Origin: Schistocephalus solidus | Taxonomy: Eukaryota; Platyhelminthes; Cestoda; Diphyllobothriidea; Diphyllobothriidae | Direction of reading: 5' to 3' | Assembly: GCA_017591395.1 (NCBI GenBank) | Contig: WEDG01001469.1 | Location: forward strand, 124,001-188,000 | Length of the DNA: 64,000 nucleotides | Part shown: piece by piece, positions 11,331 through 22,254 of the stretch | Layout: each line of letters begins with the position of its first letter | How positions within the stretch are numbered: the stretch's first letter is position 1 | Made by a program: the position numbers and the translations under genes | The notes under the pieces: model-generated | Databases searched by the model: none | Told to the model about the DNA's origin: nothing | What the model saw: the letters and a program-made list of their open reading frames with translations, nothing else

Positions 11331-14235
11331 AGAATAAACTATTTAATTCTGGGGCTTTTCACGTATTAAACTTGAAAAGTCAATTTGGCAAGTAATTTTG
11401 TGAAGATGGAGTAGATAGCAGAATGATCTTGCACTAGATTATTATGCTTGTGACGTCAAACCTGTAGGTTTTATCTGCAGTACCCAATATATCTATAGCT
11501 CAGCTGATGCATGTGCTACCTGCCGTAATATAATCAGACTAAATCATGTCACGGTCAAGGTTACGAAATGATTTTTATAGGAAATTTCAGTTTACTTCAT
11601 ATTGGTGTTGGTTTTATGAAAGCTGCGCGGAAGGTTCATTTGAAGAACTTTGGTAAATAAAAGGAGCAAACCAGTCAAGACACGGAATCACAGAAAAGAT
11701 ACAAAGCCAGGATCTATGCTAAGCCTACAATTGATCTACCTGAGACCAAAGGAAGCCAAGTTCATAAAGCGCGATTTTGATTAAGTGCAGTTGTTTTTTT
11801 CAGTAAAAAAGAATTCATAGTAAACTGTCATGCAACAAAGAGTCCTCAGCAGTTTGAGCCACGCTAATTTCATAGGGCAGATCCAGCACATTTAATGCTC
11901 CTGCGTTCTTTGTGACCATTGGTCCTATTCTTGCCACCATCAGCAGTCTTCTCCAATTCACGCGCCAGTATTCAGCGCTTTCGTATCTCCTCTAGTCCCT
12001 AACAATTACTATGTTGTCGTATTCCATAGTGGTGATGTCGCATGTGCTAGGACTTTTCAAAATCAAAAGTTTAGTAAGGTGAAGAAAGGCATACACTTTC
12101 GAGTTTTAAGAAATTGGGTTTACAGAATACGTTAAGTAGCTTTCAATTTCCTAGAGTGAATGTGACTGCGATTCATCAGAGCGTTTCCAAATCCTCGAGT
12201 ACTTTGACGTATCGAAAATATTTTTAAACGATCTGATTTTCATCTCAAGTGAAGTTCGTGGTAGATCCATCAAGGCCTTGCCGATAGAAACACACCCTGG
12301 CACGAACATCGAAGACGCACGTGGTCAGCCAATGTCCGTGCAATGGGTTTAAATTATTTTTAAATATATATTCCCAATATTCCGCAGATCGATGATAATT
12401 GTTCGCCTGAGCTAAAAAATGACAATCTTGAACTAGAGCGCGATTTTATCACAAATGTTTTTTCATATTAATCTTAAAAGAGAATGAAAACCATGAGTAA
12501 TTGTCACACTAAAACTCGTGACAAACACAGTGGGTAGAAATAATCCGGCTGGAGTAGGGGAAGAAGAGATGACTTTCCTGGGCAGTTGAGACCAGCAACA
12601 GTGACCTACGCCGTGCGGACTAGATGCCACTCCTTAATTTACCGTGTGTCACGTGTGTCTGGTCAACGCTTATTCTTATCCTGCCAGCAACCTCTTTCAA
12701 ATGTGTTCGGTCCTGATTTCGCAAATACTGTGCACTCAGTGATCACCTTTAGGGTTTCGGCGCACGTTCTGACAGGTTTGAATCTACCAATTAGGTAAAC
12801 ATCCGCTGGAATTTCTGTCTTCATCTGCGTGGTTTTAATGTCTCTTTCTTTCGGGATATTAGCACATTTTTGTAGCTTATCTTTTGAAATAGGTATTTTG
12901 GGATGCTGTTCTTCGAAGGGATTCACTCGTCTACATAACCATCGGTTTCACCAAACTGGGGCGACGTGTTTGGTCTTTACATTCTTTTTGCATTCAGTCA
13001 CGGGCATTCTATGCATTCTAACATTCCCCATCAAGTTCATTCCTTAAATATTTCAAATTAGCTGGAAGCTGGTCATAATTATTATCTGAAATACTGGCAC
13101 ATTGCAAAAAAACACTGGGGTGCTGCTCGGTAAGATAAAATTTTCAGGCCATAAGCACATAATCTCAACCAATTTCAACAGTCAATGGGCTGAATCGATC
13201 TACATTAAATAAGAGCAATGATTTCATATCAATCCAATTTTTGGTAAGAATGTAGGGGAAAAACTATCTGATATAGATGTGTGCGCAGCTCGTTCATCTC
13301 AAAACTAACGAAGTCTGTGATAAATCGAGAGAGAAATTTAGCTTTCTCTTAACAATCTCTATAGTGTCAGACAGTCACTTGAGATTGCCTTACACATACT
13401 TCCTTCACGTGGCTTTAACCACAAAACCGCCCAGATAAGAAACCTTTCAGTGCGTAGTAAAACTCCGTCCTCTTTTATGAAGTTCTTTTTTCAACCATCG
13501 AATTTGTTTCAATCTTCGTTCACTGTAAATGCACTTTAGCTAATCTGAGAAGGTCACAACAGTTGCTTACCCAAATGGAGCGGAGAACTCAGTCTCTACT
13601 CCTACCCCCCTCAACCCAAATATGTATCCGTGGGATGGGTATAGTATTGAGAACGAAAAGTCAGTTAGTTGCGCACCTTTGAAATCCAGCTCTGCGACCC
13701 CTTTACTTTCGTCTTTCACACAAGGTACGCCTTCAGTAGCATAGAAACTAGTCCAAACGACATGCTCTGTTTTGACTCTTTCGTACCCCTACTTGTCACG
13801 TTTGTGGCTCTCTGTAACTCATAGGGAACGATTTCTCCTAAACTCCAGCACAGTTCACCATGCACTTTTGTTAAGTCGTCGGAGGCGTACCACGAGAACT
13901 GCATGCTTTAACGCCCAGTTCCTATCCAGCCCCATAGGAACGGCTGCATAACACCAATTAGTGGGCACCTGCCTTCTTTTCCGTTGGCGAATATTAGTAT
14001 GCTTTTGATAAATAGTCGTCACGCCAGTATTTTTATATGATTGCCATCTCAAGCCACCTCAGTGTGCAGTTAGGCCTTAAATTGCTCCTGTGATGAAGTT
14101 TATATCGGTTGCACGAGTCAGTGCCTTTCAGTCAATATTCACTCATTAAAAAAATACTATTCCGCTCCCCTACAGAGCATCGACAACATTCGGAAACGTT
14201 TGCACTAGAAAATAATCTTTAATTCTCGCCCACAT
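11331..14235. other. Non-coding, nothing recognised
   Basis: AT-rich sequence. The longest frames (12586-12798 +, 12663-12926 -, 12829-13047 +) carry no known motif. The endonuclease half expected in front of the LINE that begins near 14240 was looked for here and not seen, so that LINE is probably 5'-truncated. Confidence 0.5.
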
Positions 14236-14239
14236 TGGT

Positions 14240-15830
14240 GACCATTTAATTACTCCTCATGCCCTTCAAGAATTGGCCGATATACGGTGTGAGCCAGTTT
14301 CGATGACATTCCAAAAGCCCATGGAACAGGGCGAACTACTACAAGAATGCAAAACTGCCCTTATCTCCCTGATTCACTAAGGAGGGTCCAAGCTGGAGCC
14401 GAAAAATTACTGTCCCATTAGTTTAACCTGCATTTGTACAAGTTCATGGAAATAACTTATTAAGAGATATACATTGGAGTATATAGAGCAGAAGAACATG
14501 TTATGTGCTGCCCAGCATGGCTTTCGCTCTGGTCATTCATGTCTTACGAGTGCTCTTTATTCGCGGGAAAAATAGACATAAGCCAAGGTCGTCCAGCTGA
14601 TGTGATTTTTTTTGACTTCAAAAAGGCGTTTAATTGTGAACCTCATAGGGTATTATTACATAAAATTTGGCAGTGGTATCCAGGGTAACGTTTTTAAATG
14701 GATAACAAGTTTCTTGCCATGCAGGCTGCAAAACGTACTTGTTGGCACCACTGAATCCGAGTGGGTAACAGTAGAAAGTGGTGTTTCGCAGGGTACAGTC
14801 TTAGGTTTTCTTCTGTTCTTCATTTATATTAACGACTGCACCGATAATCTTGACTGTGATGCCATCACTTTTGCAGATGATATCAAAATCTGGAAAAGAA
14901 TCAGCTCTGTTGACGACGCGCAGAAACTACAAGAAAACCTTGATAAATTGGCTGTCTAGTCCAGCAAGTGGCTTCTAACGTTTAATATACCCAAATGTGT
15001 TGTCTTACGCTTTGAATCTAGGAGAAGACGTTTCCCCAAACATCAGTACTACCTGAATGAAATTCCACTAAAAGAAGTAGATACACACAAAGATCTACGT
15101 ATTTGGATTGCTCCCAACCTACTGCCCTCCGAACACTCTAAACGAGCCGTCCAAAAGGCGACGAGCATCATGCACTGAATCAAGCGCGCTTTCGTAGTCT
15201 TTCCTCCCGAACCGTTTTCACGGATCTTCAATACCTTTGTTAGACCACATTGGGAATACGGAATGCCAGCATGGATGCCATAGATGAAAAAGACAGTGAT
15301 CCCATCGAGCAGGTGCAAAGACGGCGACAAAATTAGTGGACGGTCTTAGGAGCCATTCATATCCAGAAAGACCTATCAAGCTTAGCATATTTCCTTTATC
15401 CTATGGAAAAATGAGCTGTGACCTGTTGTGGACATTCCGAATTATCCACTGACATGCGTATTTGAGGAAATTTGAAGATTTCGTTGAGTTTACAAGCATG
15501 AATAACCTGCGTGGTCATCCATATAAGGTCAAACGCGTAGGCATGCACCTAGATCAACTAAAATTTTCTTTAAGTCAGCAAGTGGCTTGACCATGAAACT
15601 CACTTCCAAGCAAAATAATGACGTCGAATACCGTGGGTATGTTCAAATGGCAGTTAGACTGCTTAATGTTTGATCACCGACGACTCCCCCTGCAGGACTA
15701 TCTTCAGCCAGCCATTAGCTTGACTTCCTGATTTCAATTAATGTGTATCCTATCACTACACGTTTGATGTAAAATGTTTAACTTTATTTTATGTTGTCTT
15801 TATATACCTGCATTACAAACTAAGTATCGC
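14240..15830 (+). mobile_element. LINE-A: 5'-truncated jockey/CR1-type reverse transcriptase
   Basis: This is the reverse transcriptase of a non-LTR retrotransposon, copying its RNA at the target site. The frame is broken but all blocks are in order: a fingers block with CKTALISLIH and KNYCPISLTC (about 14340-14430), AQHGFRSGHS-like (14505-14535), the first catalytic block DVIFFDFKKAF (14600-14630), SGVSQGTVLG (14780-14805), the catalytic FADD box at 14870-14881, and thumb-region remnants such as KDLRIWIAPN (near 15090-15110) and FVRPHWEYGMPAWMP (near 15235-15280). Frame changes are visible near 14690 and beyond 14960, with a few in-frame stops, so the copy is fairly recent but dead. Sequence to about 15830 is AT-rich and may be its 3' UTR. 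No endonuclease domain is present upstream. Confidence 0.88.
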
Positions 15831-15849
15831 GGTATAAAAAAATATATAG

Positions 15850-16320
15850 TGGATAATTGCTGTACTATGTGAACAGCCATATGAACAGCAGAAATGAGAA
15901 GTATGGTAGGCATATCCAATTCAGAATGATTTGCCATTTTTAAAACAACAGTCAACAATCTTTGCAATGTATGGTGAACTAGGAAAGAAACAGTGAAAAA
16001 CTCCTTTGGTTAAATTGGGGGGTGGAGTTCGACGAGCCGCCAATTTAAAAAGATAATCTAGGAGAAAAAGACTGCTTCTCTGAAATATTAATAGCTAGAG
16101 TTTATGGGATTGGTACGATGCGATGGGATAGCACTGTGATGTTGCTGAAAACGTATGAGGGTTCGGAACGCTCCTTGTCGGGTGAGAGATAATATAACCG
16201 CCAGAGCTTCTGTTAATAACCATCAGGGAGGTGAGAGAGGAGGAACTCATCGTTGACAACACGGTCGAAACGAAGAGAGGAAATTAGAGGTCATGAGATT
16301 ATCACCGAGATGCGACATTG
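15850..16320 (-). repeat. Inverted-repeat arm: 3' tail of LINE-B
   Basis: The reverse complement of this segment matches 21395-21880. Shared landmarks are the GGCGGCTCG/CGAGCCGCC block next to a run of A/T, the CTCACCCGACAAGGAGC-type block, and the CATTTCTGCTGTTCATATGG-type block near the end. It forms one arm of a large inverted repeat with ~5 kb between arms. Confidence 0.75.
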
Positions 16321-18399
16321 CTGACTGAATAGTCCACCAACAAGGTGGCGAAAACATCAGAACCCACCACGATCATCAACAGATCCTGGAGACCATCGTT
16401 AGGGTAGCAAAATCGGAGGAAAGTATGAAGTTTGTCAAGAGTTGTCGATGAAAGTCGAAAAGGAGGGGACAATAAAGTGACTGCAAAGATTGACTCTGCA
16501 GAGGATAATTCAAACATATTTAGAAACCAGTGTGTGATATCAAGGGAACTACCTCAAATACCAGGAGGACGCTTTTCAAAATCCAAAAGTTGTGAGTTTG
16601 GGAAGGAAACAGACAATAAGGACTTCATATCTTCCGAAGTTAATTGTTTGCGTAATTTGGTTTTAAAAATAGCTAATGTAGACGACAATCTAATTTCCAG
16701 TGGAAGATTATTCCATCTGAAAGCATATTTGGAGGCAAAAAAAACTTAGAATGGTTAGTTGTGGAGCTAAGGGGTGGTGAAATGATCATGGAGGAATTAC
16801 GAGTCGCATAAGGTTGAGTTACCGGAGTGAAAGGATTAATTCGTGTGCGATTGGGACTAGAGTTAACGCGAACCCGGAAGCAGAGACTGGCTTCGAGTCT
16901 TCTAACCCACAGAAAATTAGTGTTTGCTAACTGACATCTATCCATATAACAGATACTGGATCCAGGAAGAGAAACTTGTCTTCGAGTAAAAAGTCTCTGA
17001 ACTTTTTCAATCTTACTGCGGTTAGATGCGCTCATCAGCCCAAAGAGGGGACAGCAGTATTCTAGGATGGGAAGAACAAACATGCGGTACAGTCTTATTT
17101 CCAGAAGGAAGAAATTATGCGATATAAAACCACATATCTGTACAGCATTTGCAGAAATTCGATATGCATGAGGTGATAATGCTAGCTTACTCCTTTAAAT
17201 TATACCTAAGTCTCTTATGGTTGATCGTTCTACACGTGTACTATTTTGAAATACTAGGGGTCCAGGAAGCTTGGCGGGGCCAAAACACACTAAAGTACTC
17301 TTGGATGGAGAAAATTCCATCTGCCAACTAGAACTCAAACCTGAGAGCATAAGTAGATTAGTGTTGATTTTATAAACGCAACTATTTGTGGTGTCTTTGG
17401 AAAAGGAGTAAACGAACCTAAGATCATCAACGTAAACCAAATTTTGTGAATTTTCGATTACAGTTTAAATTTCGTTTATGTACAGAATGAAGAGTAGGGG
17501 ACTAAGAACCGTGCCTTGAAAAACCCCAGTCGCAATCGGCTGAGGCGTCAAGTAGCTTTTACCTACTAAGACCTTCTGGTAGCAGTTAGACAAGTCGGAA
17601 CCAACGAAGTCGAGGAGAGGAGGCCGGATGCCGAGGGCTTCCAGTTTCACCAGAAGACGTCTGTGTGGTACCTTGTCAAAGGCTTTGCTCAGGTCAAATT
17701 ATTTCACAATCACTGACTGCTGCTCATTACGAAGGGGAGTGACGAAGTTGAGAAAAGCTAAGTGACACACTTCGCATGATCTTCCAGGTAGAAAACCATA
17801 TTGTGAGTCCCTTCAAGCTTATTTTCTAGGCAAAAGGCGAGAATTTGATTAAAAATATTTTTTTCAAGATGTTTTGCTAGAGCCGGGGTTTCGTGAACGC
17901 CTCGATAATTATTTACGTCCGAACGAGATCTGACTTGAAGACAGGAAGAATAATAAATGTCTTCAATGATCCTGGAAAGAATCCGTTCAAAAGATAAACT
18001 GAGAATATATGGCTAAGTAATCGGGCAAGCTCGGCATTCCCTTGATAACTGAGTTTGGAATACCGTCAGTCCCCCAGGGAGTGCAAGTTTTTAAGACGAA
18101 TTTTTTTGCTCACGAATTAATTCTAAGGAGGAATCAATGGTGCTTATTACATTTAATGAGAACAGCTGAACCGTCAGAACCGGTTCAGATTCCGTCGTAA
18201 CATGATTTGCAAAGAAAGCACTAAGCAATTCTGCCTTGTCAGAGTCTTCGAGAAGGAATTGATTTTCTTCATTTAGTAATGAAGGAATTTTATATGCTCG
18301 TTTAGAGGAGGATCGATGGGCGGAACACTTGAGCAACAGATTTTGCCGTGTTTGGCTCGCTGAGTGTGCAAGATTCCCTCTGTCTGTCACGTGCAAGAC

Positions 18400-19345
18400 A
18401 AATCTTAGAGTCTAATTGAAAAATCTCTGCGATCCTTAGCTGCACAGATAACGAACTAGTAGATTGATCTTTTAACTGGCTCCTCAATATATTGAGTCTT
18501 CTTTGGGGAACTGTGGATTCCGAAGCGTAGGGCTTGACCATTTTGGTAGGCAAAAATTCCAGGATGTTATTCAAATGACCGACATGAAGTTACAAAGACT
18601 TGCTTCGTCGTTCATGGAGGAGAGATGCTGCCAGTCATAAAATGTATGCATTAAGCTTATATCTGCGAGGTCAAAAGCATGATAAATACGAACGGTGATA
18701 GCCTTTTTTTCGAAGAGAAAATCGGAAGGAAACAGTCAAATAGATGTATGGTCATATTTTAAGAGGTCCTGCTTAAAATCAACGAAGAGGGGAGCAACGT
18801 CGATTGTGAAAATCAGCTCTAAAATATGCTTGTCTCTCGGTGAAGTGCGAACCAGCTGAAACCAATTAGAAAAATTAATGGTATCTAGGACCGGCCAAAA
18901 AGTTTAAAATCCGGTCAGTTTCAGGAGAATTAAAACCTACAGCGCTTATTTTAATGTTAAAATTAGACTCCGAAACAAATTTCAAAATTTCAAAACGTTT
19001 TGCATCATCATCGGAAGATGAATTAGGCGGGTTGAAAATACATCCGAGAATCACCTTTTATTGGGGCGACAGGATACTAGATGCGAAGCAATAATAACCA
19101 AAGAATGACCTGGCAACTAGATCGAACGGGAAGTGCTTAAATTGAGCTTTAATATAGAGAAGACAACCACCACCGTGCTTACTAATGCGGTCTTGACAAG
19201 CAAAGATTCGGAAATTAGGGGATGGTCCAAGATATAGTTACACATAAACATGGGCATTAACTCGAAAGCAATAGCTCTGATTTGGGTTATCTTATTTATA
19301 GCAGACCTAGCATTAAGTAATATGACATTTAGTCTAGTTCGAGTA
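18400..19345 (-). pseudogene. LINE-B endonuclease region
   Basis: The - strand frame ending at 19117 opens with LNVILLNARSAINKI followed by a Met-rich LMPMFMC segment. This matches the usual N-terminus of the apurinic-type endonuclease of CR1/jockey LINEs (a 'lnArSi.nK..el......diiaiTE' pattern), which nicks the target DNA. The frame then breaks, and the catalytic Asp and His blocks are not readable with confidence. Confidence 0.6.
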
Positions 19346-20945
19346 TTCAAACTAGGGTCATCGTTATTTATAAAATAATTTGGAGGGTGGTAATTGAGTT
19401 GGAAATTATTGTGGTTTGGAGGGTAACTGCCAACTGCGCCAGAACTATTGGTATAAGGAATGTCAGTAACAAACGCTGAGAGGGATATCTAAAAGATGTA
19501 TGAAGATAATTTTCCGGTATCGAACTACCATTTGGTTTAAGACCGGAATATGCCTGTTGGTAGTTAAAACGGAACGAGGGGAAGTTAGATGGAATACAGA
19601 GGCTGGTGGTAGAGGGCATGCAGGTATAAGATTAAGTGTTGGGAAGTCGGGTCTTGTTTATCGGTTAACATGTTTAGGGTTATTTGCCTGTTGGAGAGGC
19701 TTGGTTAGTTTTGGAGAAGGCAGTAGGCGATTACTGAGAACTGCGCTACTTTGCTTTTCAGTTTGGGTTGGATTAACGTCCTTCGCACGACCTGACTTAG
19801 GTGATATAATTGGGGGTATACAATAGCCCGTGGCGTTATGGGACGCACTGTTTTGTGGAGGGTTAAATAAGTTATCTTAAAAATTCAGCTGATTGTGGAT
19901 TTCGTATTTGAAGAACGTTATTTATGCGATGTGGCTCGGGAAATTTCTTAGAGGGGCCCGGAGAACTGCGTTTAAGAGGGGAAGCTGTCAGTTTATGTGC
20001 TTTAGACGGGTAAGACGGTATAAATTCTTTAGACGGCGTTGCGGACATTACAGGTGGGCGGAAAGCACTTGAAATTTCATTATTTGGCCTTAGGGGAAAC
20101 GAAGTAGAAGGTTGAGTGGAGGGGCTGACCGAACTGAACATCTGAGGAAATGAATTAACCGTTGAATTGAGGTTAGTGGCAATACAACCAGACTTGTGAA
20201 TATTAGGTTGAGAAATTGATTATAGGAAGGACCCATTTCTTCTCTCCATTGGTGTAAGATCTTGACAAAGGAAACATTTTTCCATTTCCAAAAAGTGCGA
20301 AGTGGGACCTCGTTGAGCAAAGATTGAGTCCACCTCAACTGTTGAAAACAATTTATCTAACATAGGAGGATTCTTGCTACACGAAGAGAGGCATTTTGCT
20401 TCAACTATTTTATAGTTGAAACTACCCGAATACAAAAAGACCATAGCAACCTCAACTAGACGTCTGCGTATGGGAGCAATTTTAGGAAAAAAATATGATT
20501 ACGTTTTTGTCTCTCAAAAGCCTGGCTGGCGACCAAGTAAACAAGCCAGTCGAGACGACTGCAATCCTAAGAGGGAACATCAGATATGTTACCATCGAAC
20601 CGGTTACCGAGTATAGATAAAATAGATCCAAAATTCATTATGAAGTCATTGCAGTTCGGTAAAGCGGATAGATCTAGCTGTTCAACTTTAACTGTCGGTT
20701 GCATATTTGAGTCAATATTAAGACTACTAGGTGTAATCAAGCAATGCTTGGGTTCCGCGTCAGGAAGCTTACGAAAAGTTGAGGTTGTTGGTTTCATTTT
20801 TCGTCGAAAATATGATTCCAATCTACGAAGGATACGCAGGGTGAATAATTTATGCTGATATAGATTTCCAACTGGTTGATATGTCAACAAAAAAATGGTT
20901 ACTGCAAACAAATTATTGTTGGAAATTGATAATGTTTTTAAACTT

Positions 20946-21238
20946 TCAACTTAAATTCCATGTTCACGCTTTATAATTCTACTTTTTACGTTGATTTATA
21001 AGGACGGCAAGCGAGTCTACGTCGAGTGAAGCAGTTTGAGACTGAATATTTCTACCTTTTGTTAAATACAACCACCACATGTATATGTTAATAGTTTAAA
21101 GGTTAGAAATACAAAAATGTGTCACTACTTTAGCGAATAAATATAGCATTGACGAAGAAATGCGTTCAAAGTTGAGAACGAAAAAATGAGGCTTTGCATT
21201 GCCAACTCTTGACAACCTTCATACTTACCTCCGTGTCT
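20946..21238. other. AT-rich spacer with a diverged copy of 21950-22090
   Basis: Around 21048-21125 the sequence (TTTCTACCTTTTGTTAAATAC, ACCACCAC, GTTAGAAATACAAAA) resembles 21952-22030 (GTTCTACCTATTGTTAACGAC, ACCACAG, GTTAGAAAAGCAAAG). The two thus flank the LINE-B 3' fragment in direct orientation. They are too long and too diverged to be a fresh target-site duplication. Confidence 0.4.
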
Positions 21239-21945
21239 TTGGTGATGGACTTTACAGTCAGCAAGGTCGCATCTCGATGATGATCTCGTGACCTCTACTG
21301 TCCCGTCTTCGTTTCGACCATGTTGTCTACAATGAGTTCGTCCTCTCTCACTTCCACTGGTGTTTATAAACAGTAGCTCTGACTGCTATATTATGGACTA
21401 TACAGTCAGCAAGGTCGCATCTCGATGATGATATCGTGACCTCTACTGTCCCCTCTTCGTTTCGACCATGTTGTCTACGATGAGTTCGTCCTCTCTCACC
21501 TCCACTGGTGTTTATAAACAGTAGCTCTGACTGCTATATTATCTCTCACCCGACAAGGAGCGTCCCGAACTCTCATACGTAGTCAGCAACATCATAATAC
21601 TATCCCATTGCATTTAGCTATCAATTTTTAGTGAAGCAGTTTTTCCTCCTATTTTTTTAAATTGGCGGCTCGCCGAACTCCGCCTAAAATTTAACCCTAG
21701 GAGTTTTTTTTACTGCTTCTTTTCCAGTTCACCGTATATGCCAAAGATTTCTGACTTTTGTTTTAAAAATGGCAGATCATTTTGAATCGGATATGTTTAT
21801 TATACTCCTCATTTCTGCTGTTCATATGGATGCTCCCATAGTGCAGCAATTATCCACTTTGTATTTATTTAAACCATGGTACTAAGTTTGTAATGATGGG
21901 GCCCTCTGGGCCTTAAATATGCAATTTATTTATTTATATATACTG
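21239..21945 (+). mobile_element. LINE-B family 3' end, 5'-truncated, with internal tandem duplication
   Basis: About 700 bp matches the 3' tail of LINE-B in the opposite orientation. A ~148-bp unit beginning near CAGTCAGCAAGGTCGCATCT is present twice in tandem (21255 and 21403) with few differences. The segment ends in GGGCCCTCTGGGCC and a short AATTTATTTATTTATATATA tract, which looks like the simple-repeat end of a CR1-type element. No reverse transcriptase is left. Confidence 0.75.
21255..21545 (+). repeat. Two-unit tandem duplication, period about 148 bp
   Basis: The blocks GTCAGCAAGGTCGCATCTCG, GTTTCGACCATGTTGTCTAC, GAGTTCGTCCTCTCTCAC and CAGTAGCTCTGACTGCTATA each occur twice, 148 bp apart. 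The single copy near 16190-16330 (reverse strand) shows that the duplication happened in this copy or its lineage. Confidence 0.85.
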
Positions 21946-22250
21946 TGTGACTGTATAGTTCTACCTATTGTTAACGACAAACACCACAGTTATGCGCAGT
22001 TGATTAAGGGTTAGAAAAGCAAAGCTTTTATCAACAATAAAGCCAATAGAGTCAGCAAGAAACGAAGGGATGATTTCAAAATTGGAGATTTCACGTAGAC
22101 TTTTGAAAATCAACCTCAATTCAGTGTATTGAGGGAAATAGGCATGGGCCTTTGAGTGGCCTATTTGTTAAGTGCAATCAAGTGAGGTATACAGAGAAAA
22201 CATGTGGGTTGCAAAAGTTCAAAGGCAATCATAAAATATGACAAGTGGGA
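21946..22250. other. AT-rich spacer between LINE remnants
   Basis: No coding signal. It contains the second member of the direct-repeat pair described at 20946-21238. Confidence 0.4.
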
Positions 22251-22254
22251 CCTC

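Larger units (their letters stand above)
15840..20945 (-). mobile_element. LINE-B: nearly full-length, degraded non-LTR retrotransposon
   Basis: Read on the - strand from about 20940 down to 15840, the element has the expected order. An ORF1-like segment (20911-19870) includes a Cys-rich patch (CFLCQDLTPMERR, near 20270). An endonuclease start (LNVILLNARSAINKI, 19350 downward) follows, then a long decayed interval, then reverse transcriptase pieces: ATGVFQGTVLSPLLFILYIN (17540-17465), the catalytic YVDD box (about 17434-17423) and the thumb region VLPILEYCCPLFGLM (17080-17040). The terminal domain runs to about 16300, and a 3' tail extends to about 15840. Stops and frameshifts occur between all pieces. 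The whole is ~5.1 kb, a normal length for a two-ORF LINE. The 3' tail is shared, in inverted orientation, with 21239-21945. Confidence 0.85.

Noticed and set aside
16432..16749. 105-codon + strand open frame
   Set aside because: It is antisense to the C-terminal coding region of LINE-B.
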